From a virus, in the IMG/VR virus record IMGVR_UViG_3300029266_002517, positions 1-23,518 of that record: 23,518 bases of DNA, one strand, 5' to 3'. A program made the position numbers and the translations under genes. Below, one piece after another: positions 7,574-14,116 of the stretch (its first letter is position 1; every line of letters begins with the position of its first letter). The notes under the pieces were generated by a model. It saw only the letters and a program-made list of their open reading frames with translations. It had not been told where the DNA came from and did not search any database.

Positions 7574-8697
7574 TGATTAAAAAATACAGACTTCGGTATA
7601 GCGAAGATGATATTAAGTTTGTCAATGATGAGATTAAGAAATCTTTGGAGCTAGGTTACTTAACTGACGGCGGTCCTAATGTAAAAAAGTTTGAGGACGC
7701 TTGGTGCGAGTTTAACAAATCAAAGTATTCAATTGCAGTAAGCAGCTGCACGACAGGTTTAGAGTGTATACTGAAAGCTTTAGATATAACAGGAAAGTCT
7801 GTTATTGTTCCTTCGTACACTTTCATAGCTTCTCCCATGTCTATCTTTAACTCTGGTGCTGTACCTATTTACGCTGACGTTGACGTGAGAACATTAAGCC
7901 TAAGCCTGAAAAGCATAAAGGATGCAGTTCGTGAAGACACAGCGGCAGTTATGATTGTTCATGTGGGAGGTGTTGTGACTGATGAAATTGTTAAAATTAG
8001 AGATTGGTGTAAAAGCAAAAATATATATCTAATTGAAGATGCAGCTTGTGCTCATGGTTCGTCTTTTAATGATATTAACTCGGGTAACTTTGGTGTCGCT
8101 GGATGTTTTTCTTTCCATCATTCAAAAGTTTTAACTTCTGGTGAAGGCGGAATCATTACAACTAATGACAAAGCTTTAGCTATTAAAATGAGGAGAATTA
8201 GGGCTATTGGACTTGACAGGAGCATCAATAATTATGAATCTTTTGAGATAGGCTCAAATTATAAAATGTCAGAAATAACTGCTGTGCTAGCACAGCTTCA
8301 TACAAACAATGCCAACAAAATAATAAGTGAAAGACAAGAAATAGCAAAAAGTTATAATAAAAATATAAGATTCAATAGTAGCGTAAGAAAGTTTGACCTT
8401 CCTTCAAATTCCACGTCTTGCTATTACAAATATTACGTTTTTGTTAACAAGAAAGAGACACGTAAAAATCTTAAAGATTTTTGCAAAAGTAGAGATATAG
8501 AACTACCTCCGTTCACATACGAAAAATTATGTAGTCAACAGTCTATTTCTAAAAAAATGGGATGCTTGGAATCTGAATTAAAAAATTCTAAGTTTTTAAC
8601 TGATCATATTATGTGTTTACCCATGTATAACGGATTGAAAAAAGAAGAAATACAGTATATAATCTATACACTTAATCAGTTTTTAGGAGCCACATGA
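7570..8697 (+). CDS. DegT/DnrJ/EryC1/StrS-family PLP-dependent sugar aminotransferase
   Basis: This is a 375-residue, full-length family member. GYLTDGGPNVKKFE is the usual N-terminus. SSCTTGLE binds the PLP phosphate, IEDAACAHGS carries the Asp that contacts the PLP ring, and FSFHHSKVLTSGEGG contains K186, the expected PLP Lys. Such enzymes aminate keto-sugars, or keto-cyclitols in aminocyclitol pathways. Two substrate sources are adjacent: the PseB-like dehydratase (a 4-keto sugar) and the dehydroquinate-synthase-fold cyclase (a keto-cyclitol). The start ATG overlaps the upstream TGA, and a second ATG follows at once. Its end carries AGGAG and an ATGA that opens only a 10-codon frame before the next gene. 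Confidence 0.88.
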   Translation: MMIKKYRLRYSEDDIKFVNDEIKKSLELGYLTDGGPNVKKFEDAWCEFNKSKYSIAVSSCTTGLECILKALDITGKSVIVPSYTFIASPMSIFNSGAVPIYADVDVRTLSLSLKSIKDAVREDTAAVMIVHVGGVVTDEIVKIRDWCKSKNIYLIEDAACAHGSSFNDINSGNFGVAGCFSFHHSKVLTSGEGGIITTNDKALAIKMRRIRAIGLDRSINNYESFEIGSNYKMSEITAVLAQLHTNNANKIISERQEIAKSYNKNIRFNSSVRKFDLPSNSTSCYYKYYVFVNKKETRKNLKDFCKSRDIELPPFTYEKLCSQQSISKKMGCLESELKNSKFLTDHIMCLPMYNGLKKEEIQYIIYTLNQFLGAT

Positions 8698-8726
8698 GAA
8701 AAAAAGATACACTTCATGATAGTTAA
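8694..8726 (+). other. Ten-codon frame at the cyclase gene start
   Basis: An ATG at 8694 overlaps the aminotransferase TGA and has AGGAG at 8685-8689. It reads ten codons (MRKKDTLHDS) to a TAA at 8724-8726, just past the ATG (8716) of the cyclase gene in another frame. It may be a coupling leader that feeds ribosomes to 8716, or the remnant of an older start broken by an indel. No protein function is proposed. Confidence 0.3.
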
Positions 8727-9768
8727 ATCATCAATAAGAGATTACTCAGTTTTATTTTCTGATTCGAACTATATTAAAAATATGATAAACAATTATGAAT
8801 TTTTAATTGTAGATTCAAAAGTTTATAACCTACATAGCGATCTTTTTAGTGATATAGAAAAAGAAAAAATACTAACTATAGAAGCAATTGAATCCAACAA
8901 AGACTTAAGCAAATGCACTGATTATATTGAGTTGCTTATTAAGAATGGATTAAAAAGAGGCAATACTATCGCAGGAATAGGCGGGGGTGTAGTACAGGAC
9001 ATTGTTGGCTTTATATCATCAATCATCTATAGAGGTATTGATTGGTACTTTTTTCCAACAACTTTGTTAGCACAGTGTGATAGTTGCATAGGGGGCAAAA
9101 CTTCAATTAACTTCAAGGGTTATAAAAATCTTATAGGTAATTTTAATCCGCCTAAAGGAATATTTTTATGCAATAAGTTTTTAAGTACTTTGGAAGAAGA
9201 GCAAATACAGTCCGGGCTTGGAGAAATAATAAAAATAGCTTTTCTTGATAAACAAAAAAGAATAAAAGACTATGAGCTGATTAATGCAATTAATACTTGT
9301 CAAGTAGCAAACAGTCTTATTCAAAGAGCACTTTTGATAAAAAAAGAAATTATTGAAATAGATGAGTTTGACAAGGGTCTAAGAAATATTATGAATTACG
9401 GTCATACTTTCGGTCACGCAATAGAGACCTTAACAGCGTATAAGATACCTCATGGCATTGCTGTAGGATTAGGTATAGCCATTGCCAATAAAATAAGCAA
9501 CAATAGCACGATTGAAAATATATTTCCAGATTCAATGTCTACTTACTTAAAGTTTAATAAAAAATATACTAGTATTCTTTTTTTATTGTATAATAACAAG
9601 AAATATATTAAAATACTATTGATGGATAAGAAAAATACAACAAAAGACAATGTTAATTGCATACTGCCTAATGAATCAGGAGATATTGTCAAGAAAACAA
9701 TTGAAAAAAAGTATTTTGAAATTAATCTTGAAGAAATTGTAAGAGGTTTATATGATAATTCAATTTGA
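8716..9768 (+). CDS. 3-Dehydroquinate synthase-like sugar-phosphate cyclase
   Basis: This is a 350-residue, full-length member of the AroB/sugar-phosphate-cyclase family. GIGGGVVQDIVGF binds NAD; IYRG, DSCIGGKTSIN and YKNLIG carry the Arg, Asp and Lys residues of the active site. E170 (GLGEIIK), H230 (GHTFGH) and H246 (PHG) fit the three Zn ligands, with the same 16-residue gap between the two His as in known DHQ synthases. A late DKKN also matches. One change is clear: the usual HGE is HGI. It could make dehydroquinate, or act on another sugar phosphate such as sedoheptulose 7-phosphate or glucose 6-phosphate. With sugar genes on both sides, a cyclitol or related product is the better guess (inference). 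Confidence 0.82.
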   Translation: MIVKSSIRDYSVLFSDSNYIKNMINNYEFLIVDSKVYNLHSDLFSDIEKEKILTIEAIESNKDLSKCTDYIELLIKNGLKRGNTIAGIGGGVVQDIVGFISSIIYRGIDWYFFPTTLLAQCDSCIGGKTSINFKGYKNLIGNFNPPKGIFLCNKFLSTLEEEQIQSGLGEIIKIAFLDKQKRIKDYELINAINTCQVANSLIQRALLIKKEIIEIDEFDKGLRNIMNYGHTFGHAIETLTAYKIPHGIAVGLGIAIANKISNNSTIENIFPDSMSTYLKFNKKYTSILFLLYNNKKYIKILLMDKKNTTKDNVNCILPNESGDIVKKTIEKKYFEINLEEIVRGLYDNSI

Positions 9769-10348
9769 AAACTTAGAAGAAAAATTTAAAAAAGCTGTTT
9801 TAAGCAAAGATTATTATGATTTAGTTAAAAAAATAAAAAATGCTGAAAGAATATATGTAATTGGTAACGGAGGTCTTCATTACGTTGCTAGTCATATGGC
9901 AACAGACATGTCAAGATTAATTGAAGATAAATCTGTGTATTCTTTTGATAGTGTAGGCTACATTACATCAAATTCAAACGACCACGGTTTTGCTAGTGTA
10001 TTTATTAGATGGCTTGAAACTATTGCTAAAATTGACGATCCGAAGAAAACGCTTGTAATCGGTCTTTCATGTTCTGGTAATTCATCCAATGTTATAGGCG
10101 CTTTACACTGGGCAAATGATATGGGTATTGATACTTTCATGGTAAGCGGACAAAAATCACAATTGTTAAAAAAAGGGAATAGTGAGTTAATATTTGATTG
10201 TGAATATTTTCATACTGTTGAAGTACTTTGCATGATGCTTTTCTATGAACTAATCCATTCAGTAGGCAGTCATTGTCCATCAATCACAAAAGAAAAAGAA
10301 AGAATGGGTAATTCTTATCTTAGAACTTTAAAGAAAGAGGAAAAATGA
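9752..10348 (+). CDS. SIS-domain sugar isomerase (GmhA/phosphoheptose isomerase-like)
   Basis: This is a 198-residue protein. IYVIGNGGLHYVASHMATDM (GNGG at 38-41) and GLSCSGNSSNV are the two phosphate-binding SIS loops in GmhA-like order. The length matches GmhA (about 190) and not KdsD, which carries extra CBS domains. GmhA turns sedoheptulose 7-phosphate into a heptose 7-phosphate; related SIS isomerases interconvert arabinose and ribulose 5-phosphates, the first Kdo step. The start ATG at 9752 lies 17 bases inside the cyclase gene, with AAGAGG just upstream. The adjoining cyclase may use the same ketose phosphate. Its TGA overlaps the next gene's ATG. Confidence 0.8.
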   Translation: MIIQFENLEEKFKKAVLSKDYYDLVKKIKNAERIYVIGNGGLHYVASHMATDMSRLIEDKSVYSFDSVGYITSNSNDHGFASVFIRWLETIAKIDDPKKTLVIGLSCSGNSSNVIGALHWANDMGIDTFMVSGQKSQLLKKGNSELIFDCEYFHTVEVLCMMLFYELIHSVGSHCPSITKEKERMGNSYLRTLKKEEK

Positions 10349-11034
10349 AAAAAGCAATAATACTATCTAGGGGTAAATCAGTAGAATATGTAAAAACGCT
10401 AAACCCAGAAGACTACGATCTATGTGTTTTTGTAAATGATTGGACAAGAGAATTACAAATTCCATACTTGGCAAACTTTTTAATTAATTCTAAAAAGCTT
10501 CATCATTATGTTTGTAGAGAACACTTTGCAATTTTACACCCGCAAAACTATAAAGTATTAAAAACAGATATGGTTCGGTTAAATATTTTAAAAAAAGAAT
10601 ATTTTGGAATGAATCCATATCATAGACCTAGTCCAATAAAATCTTTTTTAGATGAAAATAGAATTCCAAGCGGCTATATTAGTGAAGAAATTTTAAAATG
10701 GTCGGCGCCGAGAGATGCTAGCGAGTTAAGACTTCCTGGATTTCCAACAATGGGTGTATTATCAACAGTAGAGCTGGCTACGATGTATGATTTTGACGAG
10801 ATTACAGTTTTAGGGGTTGATTTTTATGAGTCAGAATACATGACAGTTTGCTCCTCGAATCAACAAAAACATGCACCACAAAAGTCTGGAATAGGAAAAG
10901 CACCAATTATGAAAAAATTCCTAACAGAATTTTTCCCTAAAAAGAAAGATGTACAGTTTAAATTTTACACATATTCTTCTTTTGATCCAAAATGTGATCA
11001 TGTAGAAATTATTAATAAAAAACTAAAAGAATAA
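10345..11034 (+). CDS. Sialyltransferase-like glycosyltransferase (GT42/GT29-like)
   Basis: This is a 229-residue protein. The start AIILSRGKSV corresponds to the CMP-binding 'IIAGNGPSL' of GT42 enzymes such as CstII. VNDW near residue 30 fits the early Asn motif. In the middle, FPTMGVLSTVELATMYDF followed by EITVLGVDFYE closely follows the GT42 pattern 'SGVYMCAVAIALGYKEIYLSGIDFY'. The final FDPKCDHVEII lies where GT42 has its last conserved stretch. The expected reaction is transfer of a Sia, Kdo or other ulosonic acid from its CMP form. It is flanked by a SIS isomerase and a CMP-sugar synthetase, which supports this. It is soluble. Assignment rests on motif recall, not on a search. Confidence 0.62.
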   Translation: MKKAIILSRGKSVEYVKTLNPEDYDLCVFVNDWTRELQIPYLANFLINSKKLHHYVCREHFAILHPQNYKVLKTDMVRLNILKKEYFGMNPYHRPSPIKSFLDENRIPSGYISEEILKWSAPRDASELRLPGFPTMGVLSTVELATMYDFDEITVLGVDFYESEYMTVCSSNQQKHAPQKSGIGKAPIMKKFLTEFFPKKKDVQFKFYTYSSFDPKCDHVEIINKKLKE

Positions 11035-11047
11035 ACAGGGTACAAAA

Positions 11048-11731
11048 ATGAAAAAATATCCCAAAATAGTATCTATTACTCTTGCTAGAGGCGGTAGTAA
11101 AGGTGTCACTAGAAAAAATATTGCTGATGTTTCGGGAAAGCCTTTGATCTATTATGTTTTGGAAGCAGCAAGAAAATCAAAATACATAACAGAACGGTAT
11201 ATCTCAACAGAAGACAGTGAAATAAAATCTATTTCTGAAAGTTTTGGAGCGAAAGTTATAGACAGACCGGATGATCTAGCAACTGACGATGCTAAGTGCG
11301 AAGACGCGCTATTGCATTTTGCAAATCAAGAAGACTTTGATATACTAGTTTTTATTCAAACAACTTCCCCACTTGTTAAATCATCTGATATTGACAAGGG
11401 AATTGAAATGATTTTAAACAAAGACTGTGATTCAGTTTTTAGTTCAACAATAGAAACTTGGGTACCGAGATGGATAGAATTAGAAAACAATGTTACACCT
11501 ATTGACTGGACACCTAGTAGACGTCCGAGAAGGCAAATGATGCCTGAACTTTTGATTGAAAACGGAGCGTTTTATATAACCACGAAACAAAGACTAATGA
11601 AAAGTAAGCTGAGATATAGTGGTAGAATTGGAACTGTAAAGATGCCTTTAATAAGAAGTTTCCAAATTGACACACCGGAAGAATTAGAAATAATATCAGA
11701 ATTAATTAAACTGGAGAATAACAATGAGTAA
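11048..11731 (+). CDS. CMP-sugar synthetase (NeuA/PseF-like), second copy
   Basis: This is a 227-residue protein from ATG 11048, with AGGG upstream. LARGGSKGVTRKNI is the canonical CTP-binding loop of CMP-NeuAc and CMP-pseudaminate synthetases. YISTEDSEI, IDRPDDLA, FIQTTSPL and the late FQIDTPEEL (metal-binding Asp) follow in the family order. It would activate an ulosonic acid as a CMP-sugar for the GT42-like enzyme just upstream. Next comes KdsA, overlapping by eight bases, so the acid is likely a Kdo-type 3-deoxy-octulosonate rather than a sialic acid. The loop nevertheless resembles NeuA more than KdsB, so substrate choice is open. Confidence 0.85.
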   Translation: MKKYPKIVSITLARGGSKGVTRKNIADVSGKPLIYYVLEAARKSKYITERYISTEDSEIKSISESFGAKVIDRPDDLATDDAKCEDALLHFANQEDFDILVFIQTTSPLVKSSDIDKGIEMILNKDCDSVFSSTIETWVPRWIELENNVTPIDWTPSRRPRRQMMPELLIENGAFYITTKQRLMKSKLRYSGRIGTVKMPLIRSFQIDTPEELEIISELIKLENNNE

Positions 11732-12518
11732 TTTTTTTATTTTAGGGCCTTGTTCTATTGAAAACGAGGAAAACTATATGAAGTCTTTGGCGTACTTAAA
11801 GCCCTATATGAAAGATAGGGAATGGTATTTCAAAGCTTCATTTGATAAAGCAAACCGTACAAGCATTAACGGAGGTAGAGGTCCCGGGTTAGAATCATCC
11901 CTTGACATATTTAGAAAAGTAAAAAAAGAAAATCCGAATATTAAACTAATAACAGACGTTCATGAGCCATGGCAAGTAGAAAAAATAGCTGATGTTATTG
12001 ATGTAGTACAGATACCTGCTTTTTTATGTAGGCAAACTGATTTAATCGTAGAATGTGCAAAGCATTTTAACAAAATAAACATTAAAAAAGGCCAATGGCT
12101 TGGTCCAAACAATCTAGTTGTCTCTGTTGATAAAGTTCGCAATACAAACCCAGATGCTGAAGTTTGGTTAACAGAAAGAGGCACAGCGTTTGGATATCAC
12201 AGGCTAGTTGTAGATGTAGATATTGTTGATAGACTTAAAAAACACTATGATAAAGTTATCATTGATTGCACACATGCCACTCAAAGAAGTAGAGAAGTTT
12301 ATGGTGTACAAGGTAGAAGAGAGGTCGCAGAAAGATTTTTTCTATCTTCGCCGATATTTCACTATGACGGAATATTTACTGAGTGTCATCTTAAGCCAGA
12401 AACAGCAGTTTCTGATGGGGACTGTCAAGTTCAGATTGAGAGAATTCCTGTACTTTTAGATAGATTAGATAATATTAAAAAATGCTTATCTGGGTGGAAA
12501 GATGAAAATTTATGTTGA
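11724..12518 (+). CDS. kdsA: 3-Deoxy-8-phosphooctulonate synthase (KDO-8-P synthase), metal-dependent type
   Basis: This is a 264-residue, full-length protein. GPCSIE, FKASFDKANRTS, RGPG, TDVHEPWQ, PAFLCRQTDL, KKGQWL and ERGTAFGYH are the KdsA signature series. It condenses phosphoenolpyruvate with arabinose 5-phosphate to give Kdo 8-phosphate. KANRTS and AFLCRQTD separate it from the related DAHP synthases. C10, H184, E220 and D231 line up with the metal ligands of the metal-dependent class (Cys11, His185, Glu222, Asp233 of Aquifex KdsA), so this should be a metalloenzyme. It overlaps the CMP-sugar synthetase upstream by 8 bases and the HAD gene downstream by 17. A chance that it takes another aldose phosphate remains. 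Confidence 0.93.
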   Translation: MSNFFILGPCSIENEENYMKSLAYLKPYMKDREWYFKASFDKANRTSINGGRGPGLESSLDIFRKVKKENPNIKLITDVHEPWQVEKIADVIDVVQIPAFLCRQTDLIVECAKHFNKINIKKGQWLGPNNLVVSVDKVRNTNPDAEVWLTERGTAFGYHRLVVDVDIVDRLKKHYDKVIIDCTHATQRSREVYGVQGRREVAERFFLSSPIFHYDGIFTECHLKPETAVSDGDCQVQIERIPVLLDRLDNIKKCLSGWKDENLC

Positions 12519-12804
12519 TATTGATGAAACAATATGTCACTATCTTAATGAAAGAGACTATAATTTAGCACTACCTATTTTTTCTAGAATTAAAAAAATA
12601 AACAAGCTGTTCGATGAAGGAAATGAAATAACTTATTACACAGCACGTGGAACAGTTACCGGAATAGACTGGTATGATATCACAAAAATGCAATTAAATG
12701 AATGGGGTTGTAAATATCACATCTTAAGTGTTGGTAAAAAACCCGCCTATGATTTGCTGATTTGTGATAAAGTAGTTAACGCAGATAGATATTTTAAAAA
12801 TTGA
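12502..12804 (+). CDS. Small HAD-superfamily phosphatase
   Basis: This is a 100-residue protein starting 17 bases inside kdsA, with GGGTGGA upstream. VDIDET gives the nucleophile D6 and the general acid D8. YYTARGT supplies the motif II Thr, and a Lys-rich VGKKPAYDLLICDK provides motifs III/IV. There is no cap domain, as in minimal C0-type HAD enzymes and in KdsC (which is larger, about 180). Directly after kdsA, removal of the 8-phosphate of the Kdo-type product is the obvious role (inference). It resembles the HAD half of the fusion at 1944, so the two may have overlapping substrates. Confidence 0.7.
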   Translation: MKIYVDIDETICHYLNERDYNLALPIFSRIKKINKLFDEGNEITYYTARGTVTGIDWYDITKMQLNEWGCKYHILSVGKKPAYDLLICDKVVNADRYFKN

Positions 12805-12821
12805 CATAGGGCAGTATTGTA

Positions 12822-13730
12822 ATGATTACTAATAAAGAAAAAACCATTTTAGTAACAGGCGGTTGCGGGTTTGTTGGTTCACACATAGTAGATAGACTAA
12901 TTCAGTTAGGGTATGAAGTCAGAGTAATTGATGATCTGTCAGCGCAAGAAAATGAGATATTTTACACAAATCTAGATGCGCAGTATTGGCATAAAGATAT
13001 ATCTAAAGATGACTGTTTCAGCGCTTTTGTTGATGTTGACTATGTTTTTCATCTGGCAGCAAGAAGTCGGATTCAACCCACAATTGGCGCGCCAAATGAA
13101 TGTTTTGAAGTAAATGTAATAGGTACACAGCGGGTTCTAGAATGGTCACGGTTAAACGGAATTAAAAGAGTCATATATTCAGGTACTTCATCTCTGTACG
13201 GTAAACAGAATACAATTCCGTTTGCACCTAATATGCCCGCAGACTGCCTTAATCCCTATTCTATGTCAAAATGGATGGGCGAAAGATTATGCGAACTTTA
13301 CAGTCAACTTTACAGTGTACCTAGCATAGTTTTAAGATATTTTAATGTATACGGCCCAAGAGAGCCGATTAAAGGTGAATATGCACCGGTCATTGGATTG
13401 TTTAAACGCCAAATTAAAAATGGCGAATCTATGACTATAGTTTCTCCCGGTACGCAAAGAAGAGATTTTACATATATTAGTGATGTTGTGGAAGCAAATA
13501 TATGTGCAATGAACAAATCCAGCTGCAATATATCTCACAAGGTATATAATGTTGGTACAGGTAAAAATTATTCAATACGGGAAATAGCTAACATGATCGG
13601 TGATAAACAAGATATAATACCAGCTCGTCCTGCAGAGGTTCAAGAGACGTTGGCAGATATAAGCGAGACTATAAAAGATTTAGGCTGGTCACCAAAATAT
13701 TCGCTAGAAGAAAAAATAATGAGTTATTAA
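12822..13730 (+). CDS. NAD-dependent sugar-nucleotide epimerase/dehydratase (GalE/WbpP-like SDR)
   Basis: This is a 302-residue extended SDR. VTGGCGFVGSH (residues 11-21) is the NAD loop. HLAARSR, SGTSSLYG, Y146-x3-K150 (PYSMSK), LRYFNVYGP and RDFTYISDVV follow in the order of UDP-GlcNAc/GalNAc and UDP-Glc 4-epimerases. The Ser/Thr-Tyr-Lys set is intact, so it should be active. NPYSMSK and RYFNVYGPR place it in the GalE/WbpP/Gne group rather than with the dehydratase at 6051. The substrate is unknown. Its TAA is followed immediately by the ATG of the SET-domain gene. Confidence 0.85.
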   Translation: MITNKEKTILVTGGCGFVGSHIVDRLIQLGYEVRVIDDLSAQENEIFYTNLDAQYWHKDISKDDCFSAFVDVDYVFHLAARSRIQPTIGAPNECFEVNVIGTQRVLEWSRLNGIKRVIYSGTSSLYGKQNTIPFAPNMPADCLNPYSMSKWMGERLCELYSQLYSVPSIVLRYFNVYGPREPIKGEYAPVIGLFKRQIKNGESMTIVSPGTQRRDFTYISDVVEANICAMNKSSCNISHKVYNVGTGKNYSIREIANMIGDKQDIIPARPAEVQETLADISETIKDLGWSPKYSLEEKIMSY

Positions 13731-14036
13731 ATGTATAAGCCTCTGCCTTCTGTCCTAACAATCAAAGCATCAACTGTTCATGGTCTAGGTTTGTTTTCAA
13801 CAGAAAAAATTAAAATAAATACAAACTTAGGGTTAACCCATATTTTTAATCCACTTTTTGAAAATAATTACATAAGAACCCCCTTGGGTGGGTTTTTTAA
13901 TCACAATCAAATCGAGCCAAACTGTAAGATACTAAAGGACGGTGATTGTTTATTTTTAGTAACAATAAAAGATATCCAGCCTAACGAAGAATTAACTGCA
14001 AAGTATACGCTGTATGATCCGGAATTAATTGTGTAA
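13731..14036 (+). CDS. Minimal SET-domain protein (putative lysine methyltransferase)
   Basis: This is a 101-residue protein with no spacer from the upstream TAA. GLGLFST (18-24) is the first SET motif, FFNHNQIEPNC (55-65) is the N-H...PNC motif that forms the pseudoknot and binds SAM, and NEELTAKY (85-92) with Y92 is the catalytic-Tyr end. It lacks pre- and post-SET parts, and is shorter than the 119-residue viral vSET. The first Tyr of the usual 'ELTYDY' is Ala here. It may methylate a host or virion protein lysine; nothing in the neighbours tells which. It is the last gene before the AT-rich hairpin. Confidence 0.72.
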   Translation: MYKPLPSVLTIKASTVHGLGLFSTEKIKINTNLGLTHIFNPLFENNYIRTPLGGFFNHNQIEPNCKILKDGDCLFLVTIKDIQPNEELTAKYTLYDPELIV

Positions 14037-14073
14037 ATCTGATATATCCTGTGTAATATTAATATATCTTAAC

Positions 14074-14095
14074 ATATCAAATCCAGATTTGATAT
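14074..14095 (+). terminator. AT-rich hairpin between glycan cassette and nuclease gene
   Basis: A perfect 9-bp inverted repeat (ATATCAAAT / ATTTGATAT) closes on a CCAG loop and is followed by ATTTC. It lies in the 80-base gap after the SET gene. The stem is weak in GC and the T-run is short, so it may be a poor terminator, a processing site or a protein-binding palindrome. The same gap holds a second GATATAT...ATATATC pair at about 14041-14068. Confidence 0.35.
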
Positions 14096-14099
14096 ATTT
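14092..14099 (+). promoter_or_regulatory. Candidate phage promoter element ATATATTT
   Basis: The octamer ATATATTT ends 17 bases before the nuclease ATG. The same octamer ends 17 bases before the ATG at 15043, in the next gap. It overlaps the right arm of the hairpin. It could be a late-promoter core, but such strings are common in AT-rich DNA. Confidence 0.22.
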
Positions 14100-14116
14100 C
14101 TAACAAAGGGTGGAAA

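Noticed and set aside
12223-12459. Second frame inside kdsA
   Set aside because: It is a shadow of a well-conserved enzyme frame and has no recognisable motifs.
8716-12518. Shikimate pathway pair (DAHP synthase plus dehydroquinate synthase)
   Set aside because: The protein at 11724 has KANRTS and AFLCRQTD, which mark KdsA and not DAHP synthase, and no other shikimate gene is present.
12801-12821. TTGACA before the epimerase gene as a sigma-70 promoter
   Set aside because: The only -10-like string (TATTGT) is about eight bases away, far too close, and the bases overlap the HAD stop codon.
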